This document shows, one piece after another, positions 7,403-17,277 of a stretch of DNA of 64,000 bases. Below the pieces are notes generated by a model. It did no database searches, was not told the origin of the DNA, and was given only the letters and a program-made list of their open reading frames with translations. The DNA is taken from NCBI GenBank assembly GCA_021772515.1, contig JAJFLU010000045.1, positions 124,001-188,000 of the forward strand, written 5' to 3'. Every line of letters begins with the position of its first letter. Within the stretch, counting starts at the first letter, position 1. The DNA is from Opitutales bacterium (lineage in GTDB: Bacteria; Verrucomicrobiota; Verrucomicrobiia; Opitutales; UBA2987). The position numbers and the translations under genes are program-made.

Positions 7403-10400
7403 TCAGGAAATAGGAACGCAATTGCTGAGAACCCGATGCAGTTCCTCTTTTTGAAAGGGCTTGGAAATATAGTCATCCATGCCCGAATCAAGACACCGTT
7501 CCCGGTCGCCCTGTATGGCCAGCGCGGTTAACCCGATAATCTTCGGTTGAGATAAAAGGTGCCCCATCGCCCGGATGCACCGGGTAGCCTCGAAGCCATC
7601 CATAACCGGCATTTGCACATCCATGAATATCACTTCATAAGCCGCCTCTCCGGCCATGTCCACAGCCACCTTCCCGTTTTTGGCTATATCGGGATTGATC
7701 CCCATTTTTTTGAGGTGATAAACAGCCACCTTTTGGTTAGCCACATTATCTTCCACCAGCAATACCCTGAGCCCGCCGCCATTGGAACCGTTCCCGTTTC
7801 CATTTCCATTCGATTCGGCGCTTGTATTTAACAATTTGATCTTCGCCCTTTTTCTACCAAAATCCTCCAAAATTTTGGAAAGAGAAGATACCTTCAATGG
7901 TTTTTGCACCACCGCCGAAATACCATATTTTTCCCTTTCTTCCGGCTTCATCATTTGATCTACGGACGAGAAAATAATCTGGATCGGCGGCTCCGTAAGA
8001 TCAAGCGAGTGAATTTTTCCCGCTAATTCCACCCCATTCATTCCCGGCATCACCCAATCGAGTAAACAGAAGTCTATTTTCGATCCATTCACTTCCAAAA
8101 TATCCAATGCCTCTTGACCACTATCGGCAACCAGACTTTTCATTTTCCAACGTTCGACGTAGTATTGCAGCACTTTTTGATTAGTCTGGTTATCGTCAAC
8201 GATAAGTGCGGTGCGGCCCTGTAAATTCGATTCAACCCCACTGGATATTTTTTCTATTTCCGCAACACGATCCAAGGAAAGAGTAAAATAAAACGTGGTC
8301 CCTTCGCCTTCTTTGCTTTTCAACCAGATGTGACCATCCATCAACTCGACCAACCGTTGGGAAATGGCCAAACCAAGACCAGTCCCCCCATATTGTTTGG
8401 TGGTGGAAACATCCGCCTGAGAAAACTCATCAAATATTTGTTTTTGGCGATTTTCGGGAATCCCGATACCGCTATCTTGAATCGAAAATAGCAAATCACA
8501 TTTGGAAGGATCTGATTCTCTTCCGTTAGCCTCCGGGGGCAAATTGCGGTGATCGTCCCAAAGGCCGTTAGTGGCTTTTTTACCTTCACCTTGCATGCTC
8601 ACTTTTAGCAATATTTCGCCGTCGCTGGTAAACTTGATCGCATTTCCGATTAGGTTAATTAGAATTTGCTGAATCCTCGCCGAATCTCCCATAAGATTTC
8701 TCGGAATGCTTCCTGAAACCAGCGAATTCAGGGTGATATTCTTTTTCGATATGGTTGATGCGAATATATCCAGAGCTTCCTCAATGGAACCTCCCAGCGA
8801 AAATTTCTCCTCCGCGAATTCAAGTTTACCCGACTCGATTTTTGAAAAATCCAGAATGTCATTCAGTAATTTAAGCAGAGCCTGTCCGCTCGACGAGATA
8901 GTTTCCGCACAATCCTTTTGAAATGGATCGAGGTCGGAGTCCAAAAGAATATCCGTCATGCCCAGAACACCATTCATGGGTGTCCGCAATTCATGGCTCA
9001 TATTGGCAAGAAAACTGCCCTTCGCATTACTGGCGGTTTCAGCCTCCTTTTTGGCCTGTTTTAGGGCCTTTTCAGCAATTTTCCGGTCTGTAATATCAAT
9101 TGATGATAGGTAAATCTTCGACCACGTACTTTCGTAACCGGCAGCAAAAGAAATAGTTACGAATGTGTGTAGAGACTCGCCTGCCAGAGTCTGTGTCTCA
9201 AACTCTGATTCAAAATGGCTCTTTCCCTCCAGAAAGGTAATCAATTCTTCCGCGAATAGATCCAACATTTTTTCATTAAAAATTTTGTCCAAATTTCCAT
9301 ACAATTCCGCTTTACTCTCAGCCTTGTGCAGATTCAGTGTCGCTTCGTTAACATCGACTATTTTTACTAATTCAGCGCATTGTGTGATTACTTCGGGGTG
9401 CTTCTTAAAATAGGACCGGAAATCGGTCACACCCTCATTCCAAAGCTCATCCAGATATACCTTAACTTTTGAAAAATCCTCCTCCCACAAAGCTACGGGC
9501 GATTTTTCAAACAAAAGTCGGTAGCGGGACTCACTCTGCTCCAATACTTTCTGCGCTTTCTTGCGTTCGGTTATATCTCGAATGGTGCTCGAGACGAGTT
9601 TTCCGTCCTTCGTAATCATTGGGCTCAGGCTGATTTCTACCGAAAATTCGGCGTTGTCTTTGCGCAATCCCTTAAGACTTTTCCCGATTCCCATCGGCCG
9701 TATTTTGGGATTGTCAAAATACTTCTCCATCTGGCCAGGATGCTTGGCGCGATATCGTTTGGGTAAGAGTTTTTCGATAGGCTCGTTGATCAGCGCATCG
9801 CGTGAGTAACCAAACAGTTGTTCTGTCTGTGAATTGACCAGTACAATTCGACCCTTCTCATTTACGATAACCATCGCCTCGGGTGCAGACTCAAGAAGCA
9901 TTTTGAATAATTCCTCCGCTTGACGCCTTTCGGCAATTTCCTCCTCCAATTCAGCCGTTCGCTCTCGCACTCGTTCTTCCAGTTCGTCGTGCGCTTTTCG
10001 CAGGGCTTCTTGCGCCTGTTTCTGCATTGTGATATCACGACCGACACCCAGGTAGCTGGTAACACTTCCATCCAAATTAAAAAGGGCTTTTTCTTTCCAA
10101 TGTATTACTTGGATACTTCCATCGAATTTCCTGTTTTCCTCTACATGCTCAAATATCGGATTTTCGGGCGTCAACCTATCATAGTTTTTCCTTTTAAAAT
10201 CACCTACCGCTAATATTTCCTCTCCAAATATATTGATGCCTAAAAAATCCTCCGGATTTTTCGGGTTTTCTCTGAGACCATTCATGAAGTTGACATAAGA
10301 TTTGTTCACAAAAGTCACCTCTCCCGAAGGTGTGAACTGGTTGATCAGCTCCGACTGAAGATCAACCACTAGCCTATAATGTTCTTCGCTTTGCTTGAGG

Positions 10401-11455
10401 GCATCCTGGGTGCGAGTATTTTCTTCCTCAGCCTGTTTTCTTTTCGAAATATCAAGCACGATTCCTTCCCAGATGATCGTCCCGTCTTTTCTCACCTCGC
10501 TGGGGCGATAATGTCCCTCAACCCACTTGGTGTGGCCATTCACTATTTTCCGCCAGGCAAATTGAAATGGCGCAGGGTTCCGAATCGCAGTTGCGATTAT
10601 CTCTTTCATCATTTCCCTGTCATCAGGATGGGTTGAAGCCAATAACGGCCCCGGGTCTGATTGAATCGCCTCCGGTTCAAAGCCAAATAGTTCCCGTGCG
10701 CCCGGACTGGCATAGGGAAAAGTGAGGGACCCATCTGGCGCGGATTTGGCTTGTAGAATCGCTCCGGGAATGTTTTCGGCCAGATCTTGAAACCGCTTTA
10801 GGGCTGCTTCAAGATCCCGAATAAGCGGGTTTCGGATTCGCAGGAAAAGAAAAATACCAACGAGGATAAGAAGAAATCCGATGCCTCCCGCCCATAACCC
10901 GGCTCGAATAAACGGACCTCGAATCTCCGAAATATCCTTCTTGGCGACTAACCCCAACCCCAATCCGAACACTTCGATGTACTCATAGGCGGCCAGAACC
11001 TGGATCCCATCATAATCCCGCCCCACCATGGCGCCGGATTGCCCTGTAAGCGCCCGATGCATCGGCTCTGCAAAATCTGAGTCAAAGTCGACAGGCGCTA
11101 AAGCGGCGTTGGTTTCGAAGTGTTTGAGCAGGAAAACAATTTTATCTCCTTTTTGCTCACCGATGACAATTTCTCCGGTTTCCCGAAATCCCCGAATATA
11201 GATATAAGCGTCCTTGATTTGCGCCAAAGTTGCTCGGCGGGCCTCCTCCTTTCCATCTCCTTTGTTCAGACGGCCACTAAAACGGGCCATCGCCTCTATC
11301 AAACGAGCCTGCGATCGCACATTTTCTCGAAGAAATGCTGTTTGTTGCCGAAATGCCGTCTTGTAGAGGATCGTGCAAGCGATCAAAATTGTGGCCACGG
11401 GGACAAGCAACAAGAGGATTATTCTTCGACGTTCACCAGTTATACGTTTTGCCAT
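7403..11455 (-). CDS. Hybrid sensor histidine kinase with four PAS domains and two receiver domains
   Basis: A 1350-residue membrane kinase. A transmembrane segment at about 11-30 and another at about 186-206 bracket a periplasmic sensor that contains a double-Cache-like stretch. Four PAS-type modules follow (about 220-340, 355-490, 520-640, 650-800), separated by coiled-coil linkers. The HisKA box [19 protein letters not shown] has its phospho-histidine near 820, the HATPase has DSGIGIP and [10 protein letters not shown], and two receivers follow with aspartates near 1134 ([10 protein letters not shown]) and 1282 ([10 protein letters not shown]). An Asn/Gly-rich linker (about 1220) joins the receivers. 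No cognate regulator or Hpt gene is adjacent, and the signal is unknown. Confidence 0.95.
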   Translation of the reverse strand: MAKRITGERRRIILLLLVPVATILIACTILYKTAFRQQTAFLRENVRSQARLIEAMARFSGRLNKGDGKEEARRATLAQIKDAYIYIRGFRETGEIVIGEQKGDKIVFLLKHFETNAALAPVDFDSDFAEPMHRALTGQSGAMVGRDYDGIQVLAAYEYIEVFGLGLGLVAKKDISEIRGPFIRAGLWAGGIGFLLILVGIFLFLRIRNPLIRDLEAALKRFQDLAENIPGAILQAKSAPDGSLTFPYASPGARELFGFEPEAIQSDPGPLLASTHPDDREMMKEIIATAIRNPAPFQFAWRKIVNGHTKWVEGHYRPSEVRKDGTIIWEGIVLDISKRKQAEEENTRTQDALKQSEEHYRLVVDLQSELINQFTPSGEVTFVNKSYVNFMNGLRENPKNPEDFLGINIFGEEILAVGDFKRKNYDRLTPENPIFEHVEENRKFDGSIQVIHWKEKALFNLDGSVTSYLGVGRDITMQKQAQEALRKAHDELEERVRERTAELEEEIAERRQAEELFKMLLESAPEAMVIVNEKGRIVLVNSQTEQLFGYSRDALINEPIEKLLPKRYRAKHPGQMEKYFDNPKIRPMGIGKSLKGLRKDNAEFSVEISLSPMITKDGKLVSSTIRDITERKKAQKVLEQSESRYRLLFEKSPVALWEEDFSKVKVYLDELWNEGVTDFRSYFKKHPEVITQCAELVKIVDVNEATLNLHKAESKAELYGNLDKIFNEKMLDLFAEELITFLEGKSHFESEFETQTLAGESLHTFVTISFAAGYESTWSKIYLSSIDITDRKIAEKALKQAKKEAETASNAKGSFLANMSHELRTPMNGVLGMTDILLDSDLDPFQKDCAETISSSGQALLKLLNDILDFSKIESGKLEFAEEKFSLGGSIEEALDIFASTISKKNITLNSLVSGSIPRNLMGDSARIQQILINLIGNAIKFTSDGEILLKVSMQGEGKKATNGLWDDHRNLPPEANGRESDPSKCDLLFSIQDSGIGIPENRQKQIFDEFSQADVSTTKQYGGTGLGLAISQRLVELMDGHIWLKSKEGEGTTFYFTLSLDRVAEIEKISSGVESNLQGRTALIVDDNQTNQKVLQYYVERWKMKSLVADSGQEALDILEVNGSKIDFCLLDWVMPGMNGVELAGKIHSLDLTEPPIQIIFSSVDQMMKPEEREKYGISAVVQKPLKVSSLSKILEDFGRKRAKIKLLNTSAESNGNGNGNGSNGGGLRVLLVEDNVANQKVAVYHLKKMGINPDIAKNGKVAVDMAGEAAYEVIFMDVQMPVMDGFEATRCIRAMGHLLSQPKIIGLTALAIQGDRERCLDSGMDDYISKPFQKEELHRVLSNCVPIS

Positions 11456-11821
11456 TCTACACAGTTTATTGGTTTCTACCTCCGATTCGCTCGTCGGTCA
11501 TATTGAGAAAGGTTACCTCGTTTGATTATCGAACAAAATGTCGGGCAGTTAATCGAAATATTTGCCTAAGTGATTTGCACAAGCCTACGTGTCCGTACTA
11601 TTCAGTGTGGCTTGCTTTTTTTGTTTAAGTGAGAACCTCGTCATTGCGCGGTTTTTAAATATTTCTCTGAATAGACTGAGGGTCGCTTGAATTCGCTTTC
11701 AGACGGTAAAATTTTCCCAGTGAGCAAATTCCCTTTACTAGCACCTCGACCGGCCCATACTAATTTTTCTATTTTTTAAAGGCGCTAACATTTTTAATAA
11801 TAAAAAAGATACAGATAATCC
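11456..11821. other. 366-bp divergent intergenic region
   Basis: This AT-rich spacer separates the hybrid kinase (-) from the transketolase (+) and must hold both promoters. I see no convincing -35/-10 pair. The best plus-strand candidate is TTGCAC at 11575 followed 18 bases later by TATTCA, which is weak. No gene or RNA structure was recognised. Confidence 0.4.
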
Positions 11822-14122
11822 ATGAGTAGAAATAAACCCATAATTCCACTGGAAACCCTTGTTAACGAATATGATCGGATGGATAAAGTCCGGCTTTTTA
11901 TCGATCAATTTATCGATATCATGCTGAACCACCGGCAGAGTGGACACCCCGGAGGCCCCCGCGCCAAGGTCCATCAATTGGTCACCATGATGGTCACTGG
12001 CGTCATGCGCTGGGATGTCAGAAACCCGGTGGCGCCCCTGGCCGATCGCTATGTCCTCGTCGCGGGGCACTGTATTCCCCTCGTTTATGCCGGTTTAGCG
12101 GTGGTCAATCATGCCATGAAACTGCGCCACGAATGGACCGGGGACGACCGTTTTCAAATTCAAGGTGGCCCTGATCGCATTTTGCTTCCCGACGATTTGC
12201 TAACTCTGCGAAATAACAAAGGATTGCCCGGACACGCGGAGTTCGAGGGCAAATCTCTTTTCGTAAAATTCAATACCGGCCCCTCGGGACACGGTGCCCC
12301 CGCCGCCGCAGGTGAGGCCGTCGCTCTCAAATTGGCGGGTTGCGAGGAGGTCAATGTTTTTGCCATCGAAGGGGAGGGCGGCCACAGCGCCGGCACCCAC
12401 CATGAAACAAAAAATTCCGCCTACGGCCTCGGATTATCCAACCTCATCTACGTTTTCGACTGGAACGATTACGGGATTGATGCCCACGCCCATTCCTCGG
12501 TCGTGCACGGCGACCCCGAAAGCTGGTTCACGCCCTACGGTTTCAAGGTCGATGGAACGGAAAGCGGAAACGATTTTTCCGGTGTCGTACCAGCGTTTTA
12601 TGAAAACATGTTCGGTGAAAATCCTCAAAACGCCCCCCGCTGTGCCTGGTTCAAGACCACCAAAGGCCGGGGTTACGGCGTCACCGGCTACAAATCACAC
12701 GGGGCTGCCCACAAGCGTAACAGCGAACTTTATTGGAAAACCAGAGAGGAATTCCAGGAGACATACGGTGTCACCTTCGATGGATTCGGACAGGGCGATC
12801 CCGGCCCGGAAAAATTCACCGATCAGGCGCAAAGCCATATCGATACCGTCTGCCAAGCGATGGCGGGTGACCGCGATTTCGTCGAATGGTTAACCGATCG
12901 ATTGGTGAAAATCGGCGATGCCGTTCCGGAAAAAATCGAGGGTATGCACGTCGATATGGGCAGAGACCTCATTGCCGACGACAAGACCTTTACCGATTAC
13001 GAAAACTACCCGGCAGAAATGTTTGCCCAACCCGGCGCAAAGGCTCCCAACCGTCTCGGATTTGAAAAATTCGGCGCTTGGTTCAATTCCTATTCCCTTA
13101 AAAATTATGGCAGACCCATGGTCATCGCCATGTCCGCAGACCTCGCGGAATCCACCAATATCGCCGGTTTTATGAAGGATTTCGGAGGTGACAAAGGAAC
13201 CGGTTGGTATCATCGCGACAATAACCCAACCGGAGCCCTCCTGCCGCAGCAAATCACCGAATTTACCAATTCAGGCATCTGTGCTGGATTGGCCTCGGTC
13301 AATTTCGCCAACGATGGGGAAGACAAATATGCCGGGTACATCGGCGCCTGTTCCACCTATGGATCCTTTTCCTACCTGAAATACGGGCTCATGCGGCTTT
13401 TTTCTCAACTCGCTCAGGACTGTAACCTGAAAACCGGGCGCGTAATCTGGGTGGCGGGTCACTCCGGGCCGGAAACCGCCGAGGATTCCCGCACCCACTT
13501 CGGCATCTTTTCGCCCGGCGTTACCCAACTATTTCCTGATGGCCATGTCATCAATCTCCATCCTTGGGAACATAACGAAGTCGCCCCCGCCCTCGGTGCA
13601 GCCCTTGCCACCGATGTCCCCATCATCGCCTTGCACCTGACCCGCCCGCCGGTTGATATACCCGACCGCGAAGCTCTCGGTATGGACTCCCACATGATGG
13701 CAGGCAAGGGCGCCTACGTCCTGCGGCAATACGATGACCGCCACAGCAGGGCGGGTGTCATGCTCGTTCAGGGCACAAGCACCGTTGCCAGCACTGTAAA
13801 ACTACTTCCCTGGCTCGCTGAGGAAGGTCCCAATGTGAAAATTGTCTGCTGTGTCTCCTACGAACTATTTGCGCGGCAATCGGATGAGTACATGAATAGG
13901 GTGCTCCCCCTTGAAGAATGGAAGAATTCATTCATCGCCGCAACGCAGGCCCGTAGAACTGTTCGAGACTGGATTCTCGACCGCGATATGGAACGCTACG
14001 CCATCACCCCCGACTACGACAACCGCTGGCGCACCGGCGGAAGCCTCGACGAAATTGTGGCAGAATCGCACCTCGATCCCGAAAATTTAAAAGAGGGCAT
14101 CCTGCGTTACGCCAACAGGTAA
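11822..14122 (+). CDS. Transketolase-like thiamine-diphosphate enzyme (divergent, long form)
   Basis: Related to transketolase, which moves two-carbon units between sugar phosphates in the pentose-phosphate pathway. Visible motifs: SGHPGGP (residues 40-46), DRYVLVAGH, GLPGHAEFEG, NTGPSGHGAPAAAGEA, the ThDP/metal region as EGEGGHSAG with DWNDYGID further on, and a C-terminal half with a transketolase-like pyrimidine domain. At 766 residues it is about 100 longer than the E. coli enzyme, and the usual GDG of the ThDP motif reads GEG. It could be a sub-family with other donor/acceptor preferences. It stands alone, with a long leader upstream and hemF convergent downstream. Confidence 0.85.
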   Translation: MSRNKPIIPLETLVNEYDRMDKVRLFIDQFIDIMLNHRQSGHPGGPRAKVHQLVTMMVTGVMRWDVRNPVAPLADRYVLVAGHCIPLVYAGLAVVNHAMKLRHEWTGDDRFQIQGGPDRILLPDDLLTLRNNKGLPGHAEFEGKSLFVKFNTGPSGHGAPAAAGEAVALKLAGCEEVNVFAIEGEGGHSAGTHHETKNSAYGLGLSNLIYVFDWNDYGIDAHAHSSVVHGDPESWFTPYGFKVDGTESGNDFSGVVPAFYENMFGENPQNAPRCAWFKTTKGRGYGVTGYKSHGAAHKRNSELYWKTREEFQETYGVTFDGFGQGDPGPEKFTDQAQSHIDTVCQAMAGDRDFVEWLTDRLVKIGDAVPEKIEGMHVDMGRDLIADDKTFTDYENYPAEMFAQPGAKAPNRLGFEKFGAWFNSYSLKNYGRPMVIAMSADLAESTNIAGFMKDFGGDKGTGWYHRDNNPTGALLPQQITEFTNSGICAGLASVNFANDGEDKYAGYIGACSTYGSFSYLKYGLMRLFSQLAQDCNLKTGRVIWVAGHSGPETAEDSRTHFGIFSPGVTQLFPDGHVINLHPWEHNEVAPALGAALATDVPIIALHLTRPPVDIPDREALGMDSHMMAGKGAYVLRQYDDRHSRAGVMLVQGTSTVASTVKLLPWLAEEGPNVKIVCCVSYELFARQSDEYMNRVLPLEEWKNSFIAATQARRTVRDWILDRDMERYAITPDYDNRWRTGGSLDEIVAESHLDPENLKEGILRYANR

Positions 14123-14149
14123 ACGCGGCGTAGCACACACGATTTTTCC

Positions 14150-15064
14150 CTAAATCCAGTCTCTAGGCTGAAGAAAGTCCCTGTACAATCGCGATTCTGG
14201 ACTGCCTTCTTCCGGTTTCCAATCGTATTTCCAGTGAACCACCGGGGGGAGCGACATGAGAATGGACTCAGTGCGGCCACCCGATTGGAGCCCAAACAAA
14301 GTGCCCCGATCATAAACCAGATTGAACTCCACATAACGCCCCCGCCGATACAACTGGAAATCTTTCTCCCGTGCGGTAAAATCCATATCCTTGCGTCGCT
14401 TCACAATGGGAAGATAGGCCTCCAGAAAATGATCGCCCACACTCTGCATAAACCCAAAGGAATTCTCAAAACCCAGCTCATTGAAATCATCGAAAAACAG
14501 CCCTCCTATTCCCCGGCATTCCTTCCGATGCTTGAGATAAAAATACCGGTCGCACCACTGCTTAAACCGTGCATATAGCTCCTCTCCGAAAGGTTGACAG
14601 GCCTCGCGCGCAACCGTGTGCCAATGAATCGCATCCTGCTCGAATGGGTAATACGGTGTCAGGTCGAAACCACCACCAAACCACCATACATTCTCATTTT
14701 CCCTTCCGGTTGTGGTAAAAAACCGGACATTCATATGCGTCGTGGGCACATACGGATTTAGTGGATGAAATACCAGTGACACGCCCAAAGCCCGAAACCC
14801 CGCCCCCGCCAATTCCGGGCGACCCGCCGTCGCCGATGCCGGTATTTGCTTTCCGCTCACATCCGAAAAATTGACGCCGCCTTTTTCAAATATCCGCCCA
14901 TTTTCTAGAACCACCGAACGCCCGCCGCCACCCTCGGGTCGCTCCCAACGGTCCTTTGTTAAAACCACATCGCCATCAAGCTCTGTCACAGCAGACAAAA
15001 TACTTTTCTGCAGTTGTATTAAGTAGCTCGATACTTCTGCGATATTTAATGAGTCAAAGGCCAT
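14150..15064 (-). CDS. hemF: Oxygen-dependent coproporphyrinogen III oxidase
   Basis: Decarboxylates coproporphyrinogen III to protoporphyrinogen IX using O2, a late step of heme synthesis. Conserved blocks are present: [45 protein letters not shown], and the [28 protein letters not shown] signature near the end. The reading frame extends to 15151, but family alignment favours the methionine at 15064 ([14 protein letters not shown]), giving 304 residues. Presence of HemF implies an aerobic or facultative lifestyle. The upstream neighbour is divergent, 88 bp away. Confidence 0.94.
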   Translation of the reverse strand: MAFDSLNIAEVSSYLIQLQKSILSAVTELDGDVVLTKDRWERPEGGGGRSVVLENGRIFEKGGVNFSDVSGKQIPASATAGRPELAGAGFRALGVSLVFHPLNPYVPTTHMNVRFFTTTGRENENVWWFGGGFDLTPYYPFEQDAIHWHTVAREACQPFGEELYARFKQWCDRYFYLKHRKECRGIGGLFFDDFNELGFENSFGFMQSVGDHFLEAYLPIVKRRKDMDFTAREKDFQLYRRGRYVEFNLVYDRGTLFGLQSGGRTESILMSLPPVVHWKYDWKPEEGSPESRLYRDFLQPRDWI

Positions 15065-15152
15065 CAGTCTTTCCAATAATTGACAAAATAGTATCCAGAA
15101 TGCGCAATCAGACAACGGCCAATTCCCGAAATTACTCTGCAAGCCGAGCACA

Positions 15153-15803
15153 ATGAATTTCCTGAAAAATCATCTATTTTCAGAACGTCGGCTTTGCTGT
15201 TTGGAATATCATCTTTTTAAGCGCTACTTTCACAGTATTCGCCTCTGGGCTCCCGACGCTTTTTTGCAGAATTCCGGTCGCAGATCCCTCCTTTTCTTCA
15301 GTAATCACGTTTCCTCATGGGACAGTTTTTTGGACGCCCCAATAATTGAACGTTATCGACTCCAAACGGTGTTTTTTATTCGAAACGAAAAACATTTGCG
15401 GAAATCTCACGGCGAAATTGGGGAAAATAACACGAAGGGTGGGGCGGCTGGCGCGAACCCCTCCTATTTTGTCTACCCGCATGGGCAAACTTGCTCAAAT
15501 AATGGGGACTGGCCTGCCTATAGCCGGCAATTGGCTGCATTTCTTGAAAATTCTCCGTTTCCGGCCTTTCCCATGGTAAAAACGATTGTTCATGGTCGTT
15601 ATACCCGACCAGAGGCGTTTATCGAAATCGGCCAACCTCTGCAGCCCGAAACAATCGGGAAGGACGGCGAAGCCAACTCCAACCGCTTCGAGAAAGCTCA
15701 CCAGCGGCTTTACAATAAAAACCTCAGACGGATTGCCAAGCGGGATTACGCAGGAGCCATTTTGTTGCTTGCCCCAAGGAAGGAATCAGCAAAAGTTAAT
15801 TGA
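15153..15803 (+). CDS. PlsC-like acyltransferase
   Basis: A 216-residue protein with the glycerolipid acyltransferase HX4D motif at H52-D57 ([10 protein letters not shown]) and a YPHGQ segment ([10 protein letters not shown]) in place of the usual FPEGTRS block. PlsC-family enzymes esterify lysophosphatidic acid or other hydroxyl acceptors at the inner membrane. The altered second motif and short length suggest a substrate other than lysophosphatidate, for example a carotenoid or glycolipid. It lies 33 bp before recR and may be co-transcribed with it. Confidence 0.7.
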   Translation: MNFLKNHLFSERRLCCLEYHLFKRYFHSIRLWAPDAFLQNSGRRSLLFFSNHVSSWDSFLDAPIIERYRLQTVFFIRNEKHLRKSHGEIGENNTKGGAAGANPSYFVYPHGQTCSNNGDWPAYSRQLAAFLENSPFPAFPMVKTIVHGRYTRPEAFIEIGQPLQPETIGKDGEANSNRFEKAHQRLYNKNLRRIAKRDYAGAILLLAPRKESAKVN

Positions 15804-15835
15804 ACTGACTCTCGATCTGCCTAAATTTGCCAAAA

Positions 15836-16432
15836 ATGACCCCTTCTTTTGAGAAATTGCAAAAAACCCTCAAAAAACTGCCCGGTCTCGGTTACCGGTC
15901 GGCGGAGCGCATAGCCCTGCATTTGACGGTCGAAAAACCCGCGCTTTTGCCGGAACTCACCCTTGCCTTGGAAGATGCCGCCGGAAAAATAAAACGATGC
16001 GACCAATGTGGCAACCTCTGCGAAGACGATCTCTGCATCATCTGCCTTCATCCAAACCGATCCCATGATGTAATCTGTGTGGTGGAGCAGGTTCCAGACC
16101 TTGCCGCCATCGAGCGATCGGGCGCTTACGAGGGCCTCTATCATATTTTGCACGGAAAACTTGCGCCAATTCACGGTATTGGCCCCGAAGACCTCAATTT
16201 AAAAAAACTGGGCCACCGATTGGCCAAAGGAGATATTTCCGAAATCATATTGGCGCTATCCAACGACATCGAAGGGGAGGCCACCTGCCATTATATCCAG
16301 GAAACTCTCATCGGAAACCTCCCCATAAAAGTTTCCCGTATCGGATTCGGTCTACCCAGCGGAGGCGGCATAGTTTACGCCGATTCCGTAACCCTGAAAA
16401 GCGCCCTCGAAGGCCGCCGCGATTTCCAATAA
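15836..16432 (+). CDS. recR: Recombination mediator RecR
   Basis: RecR loads RecA at gaps together with RecF/RecO. The 198-residue protein has the N-terminal helix-hairpin-helix (LKKLPGLGYRSAERIALHL), a cysteine zinc finger (C55, C58, C67, C70 in CDQCGNLCEDDLCIIC), and a Toprim domain with ICVVEQVPDLAAIE and a C-terminal GLPSGGGIVYADSVTL. A TTG three codons upstream is also in frame, but the ATG at 15836 fits the family start better. Confidence 0.95.
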   Translation: MTPSFEKLQKTLKKLPGLGYRSAERIALHLTVEKPALLPELTLALEDAAGKIKRCDQCGNLCEDDLCIICLHPNRSHDVICVVEQVPDLAAIERSGAYEGLYHILHGKLAPIHGIGPEDLNLKKLGHRLAKGDISEIILALSNDIEGEATCHYIQETLIGNLPIKVSRIGFGLPSGGGIVYADSVTLKSALEGRRDFQ

Positions 16433-16447
16433 ATCAATCAAATGCTA

Positions 16448-16484
16448 AACATGGTGCGGGCCGGAGGGAATCGATCCCCCACCT
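16448..16484 (-). repeat. Partial copy of the tRNA-Gly 3' end (possible att scar)
   Basis: This stretch matches 16983-17018 with two mismatches and one inserted base. It reproduces the T-arm, the acceptor 3' strand and the encoded CCA of tRNA-Gly(CCC), but is followed by no D-arm or anticodon arm. It lies in the same orientation, about 535 bp from the intact gene. Duplicated tRNA 3' ends are the typical mark of tRNA-targeting integrases. An ordinary tRNA pseudogene is the alternative. Confidence 0.6.
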
Positions 16485-16986
16485 ACATCTGATGGATTTT
16501 GTAAGCATTGAAGCGGTCGGGACGGCCAGCTTATAGTTGAAACTCGACATGATCGGCGCCTACTTAGGCATACCACCCATATTCTCAATTCAGGATATAA
16601 GGTAAATTTTCAATGAAAATACGCAATCCTACCGATTGTCCCTTCAACTGACTATCCGTATATTTAGAGCATGAATACCTCCCGAAATAATATGCTCCTT
16701 AATCAACTTAATCAAATCTTCCTCCGCCGGATACTGTACCTGCACAAATATGGCCATTTGATTGGGCAGAAGAGAATCGATTTTAGAAAAGTAGGATTAC
16801 ACCACCTTCGCCAAGTTGAAGGCCAACGGCTGTTCACGGCAAAAATATCCTCCGATTGATACGGTGGGCAATCTCCGAAAGAAACATCGGATCGACGGGT
16901 GTCCGGCTCTTTTCCCATCAGACTCAACCTTAATCGCGAGCTCGCGAAAAATGCTCAAAATTTATTTGGTGTCCAAAAGGTCAACA

Positions 16987-17060
16987 TGGTGCGGGCGGGG
17001 GGAATCGAACCCCCACCTCAAGCTTGGGAAGCTCACGTTCTGCCACTAAACTACGCCCGC
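16987..17060 (-). tRNA. tRNA-Gly (anticodon CCC)
   Basis: The minus strand folds as a full cloverleaf of 74 nt. The acceptor GCGGGCG pairs with CGCCCGC and is followed by A and an encoded CCA. The D-arm contains AGTGGCAGA, the anticodon loop is TTCCCAA (anticodon CCC), and the T-loop is TTCGATT in a GGGGG/CCCCC stem. CCC decodes GGG glycine codons. Confidence 0.93.
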
Positions 17061-17277
17061 TTGTGCTGTTGTCCGTATTTTGGCTCTTGGTAGAACTCAG
17101 GTTGAGATGACAATCGATTTTCGCCGTCGATTTGGCAACCTCAAAAAATATCCCGTGATAGGCGACCATCGTTTAACATTTACCAAATTCTATCTGTGCT
17201 AATGGAGGGAAGTATTATCAACTGCGTAACACAATAATCCCGATTCTAATTATTAGACATAATATATATTGTGCGTT

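Larger units (their letters stand above)
16433..17277. other. 845-bp region without a protein gene, holding tRNA-Gly and a copy of its 3' end
   Basis: Between recR and phoR this stretch contains an intact minus-strand tRNA-Gly (16987-17060) and a separate 37-bp copy of that tRNA's 3' end at 16448-16484. The roughly 500 bp between the two has no credible gene, only short open frames in both directions. No integrase is visible. It may be the scar of an excised or decayed integrative element. Confidence 0.6.

Noticed and set aside
15836-16432. Cysteine cluster in RecR as a separate zinc-finger protein
   Set aside because: The CxxC cluster is the normal RecR zinc motif within an intact RecR.
16644-16757. 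Minus-strand 37-codon open frame starting MAIFVQVQYPAEED
   Set aside because: Its composition looks protein-like, but it lacks a clear ribosome site, is very short, and lies in the segment between the tRNA-Gly copies. It may be the tail of a decayed gene.
16452-16830. Possible tmRNA on the minus strand ending at the tRNA-like 3' end
   Set aside because: No tag reading frame ending in Ala-Ala and no matching 5' acceptor strand about 350 nt away; a copied tRNA 3' end explains the sequence better.
17230-17273. Inverted repeat CACAATA/TATTGTG after phoR as a terminator
   Set aside because: Only 7 paired AT-rich bases around a loop of about 30; no stable stem or T tract.
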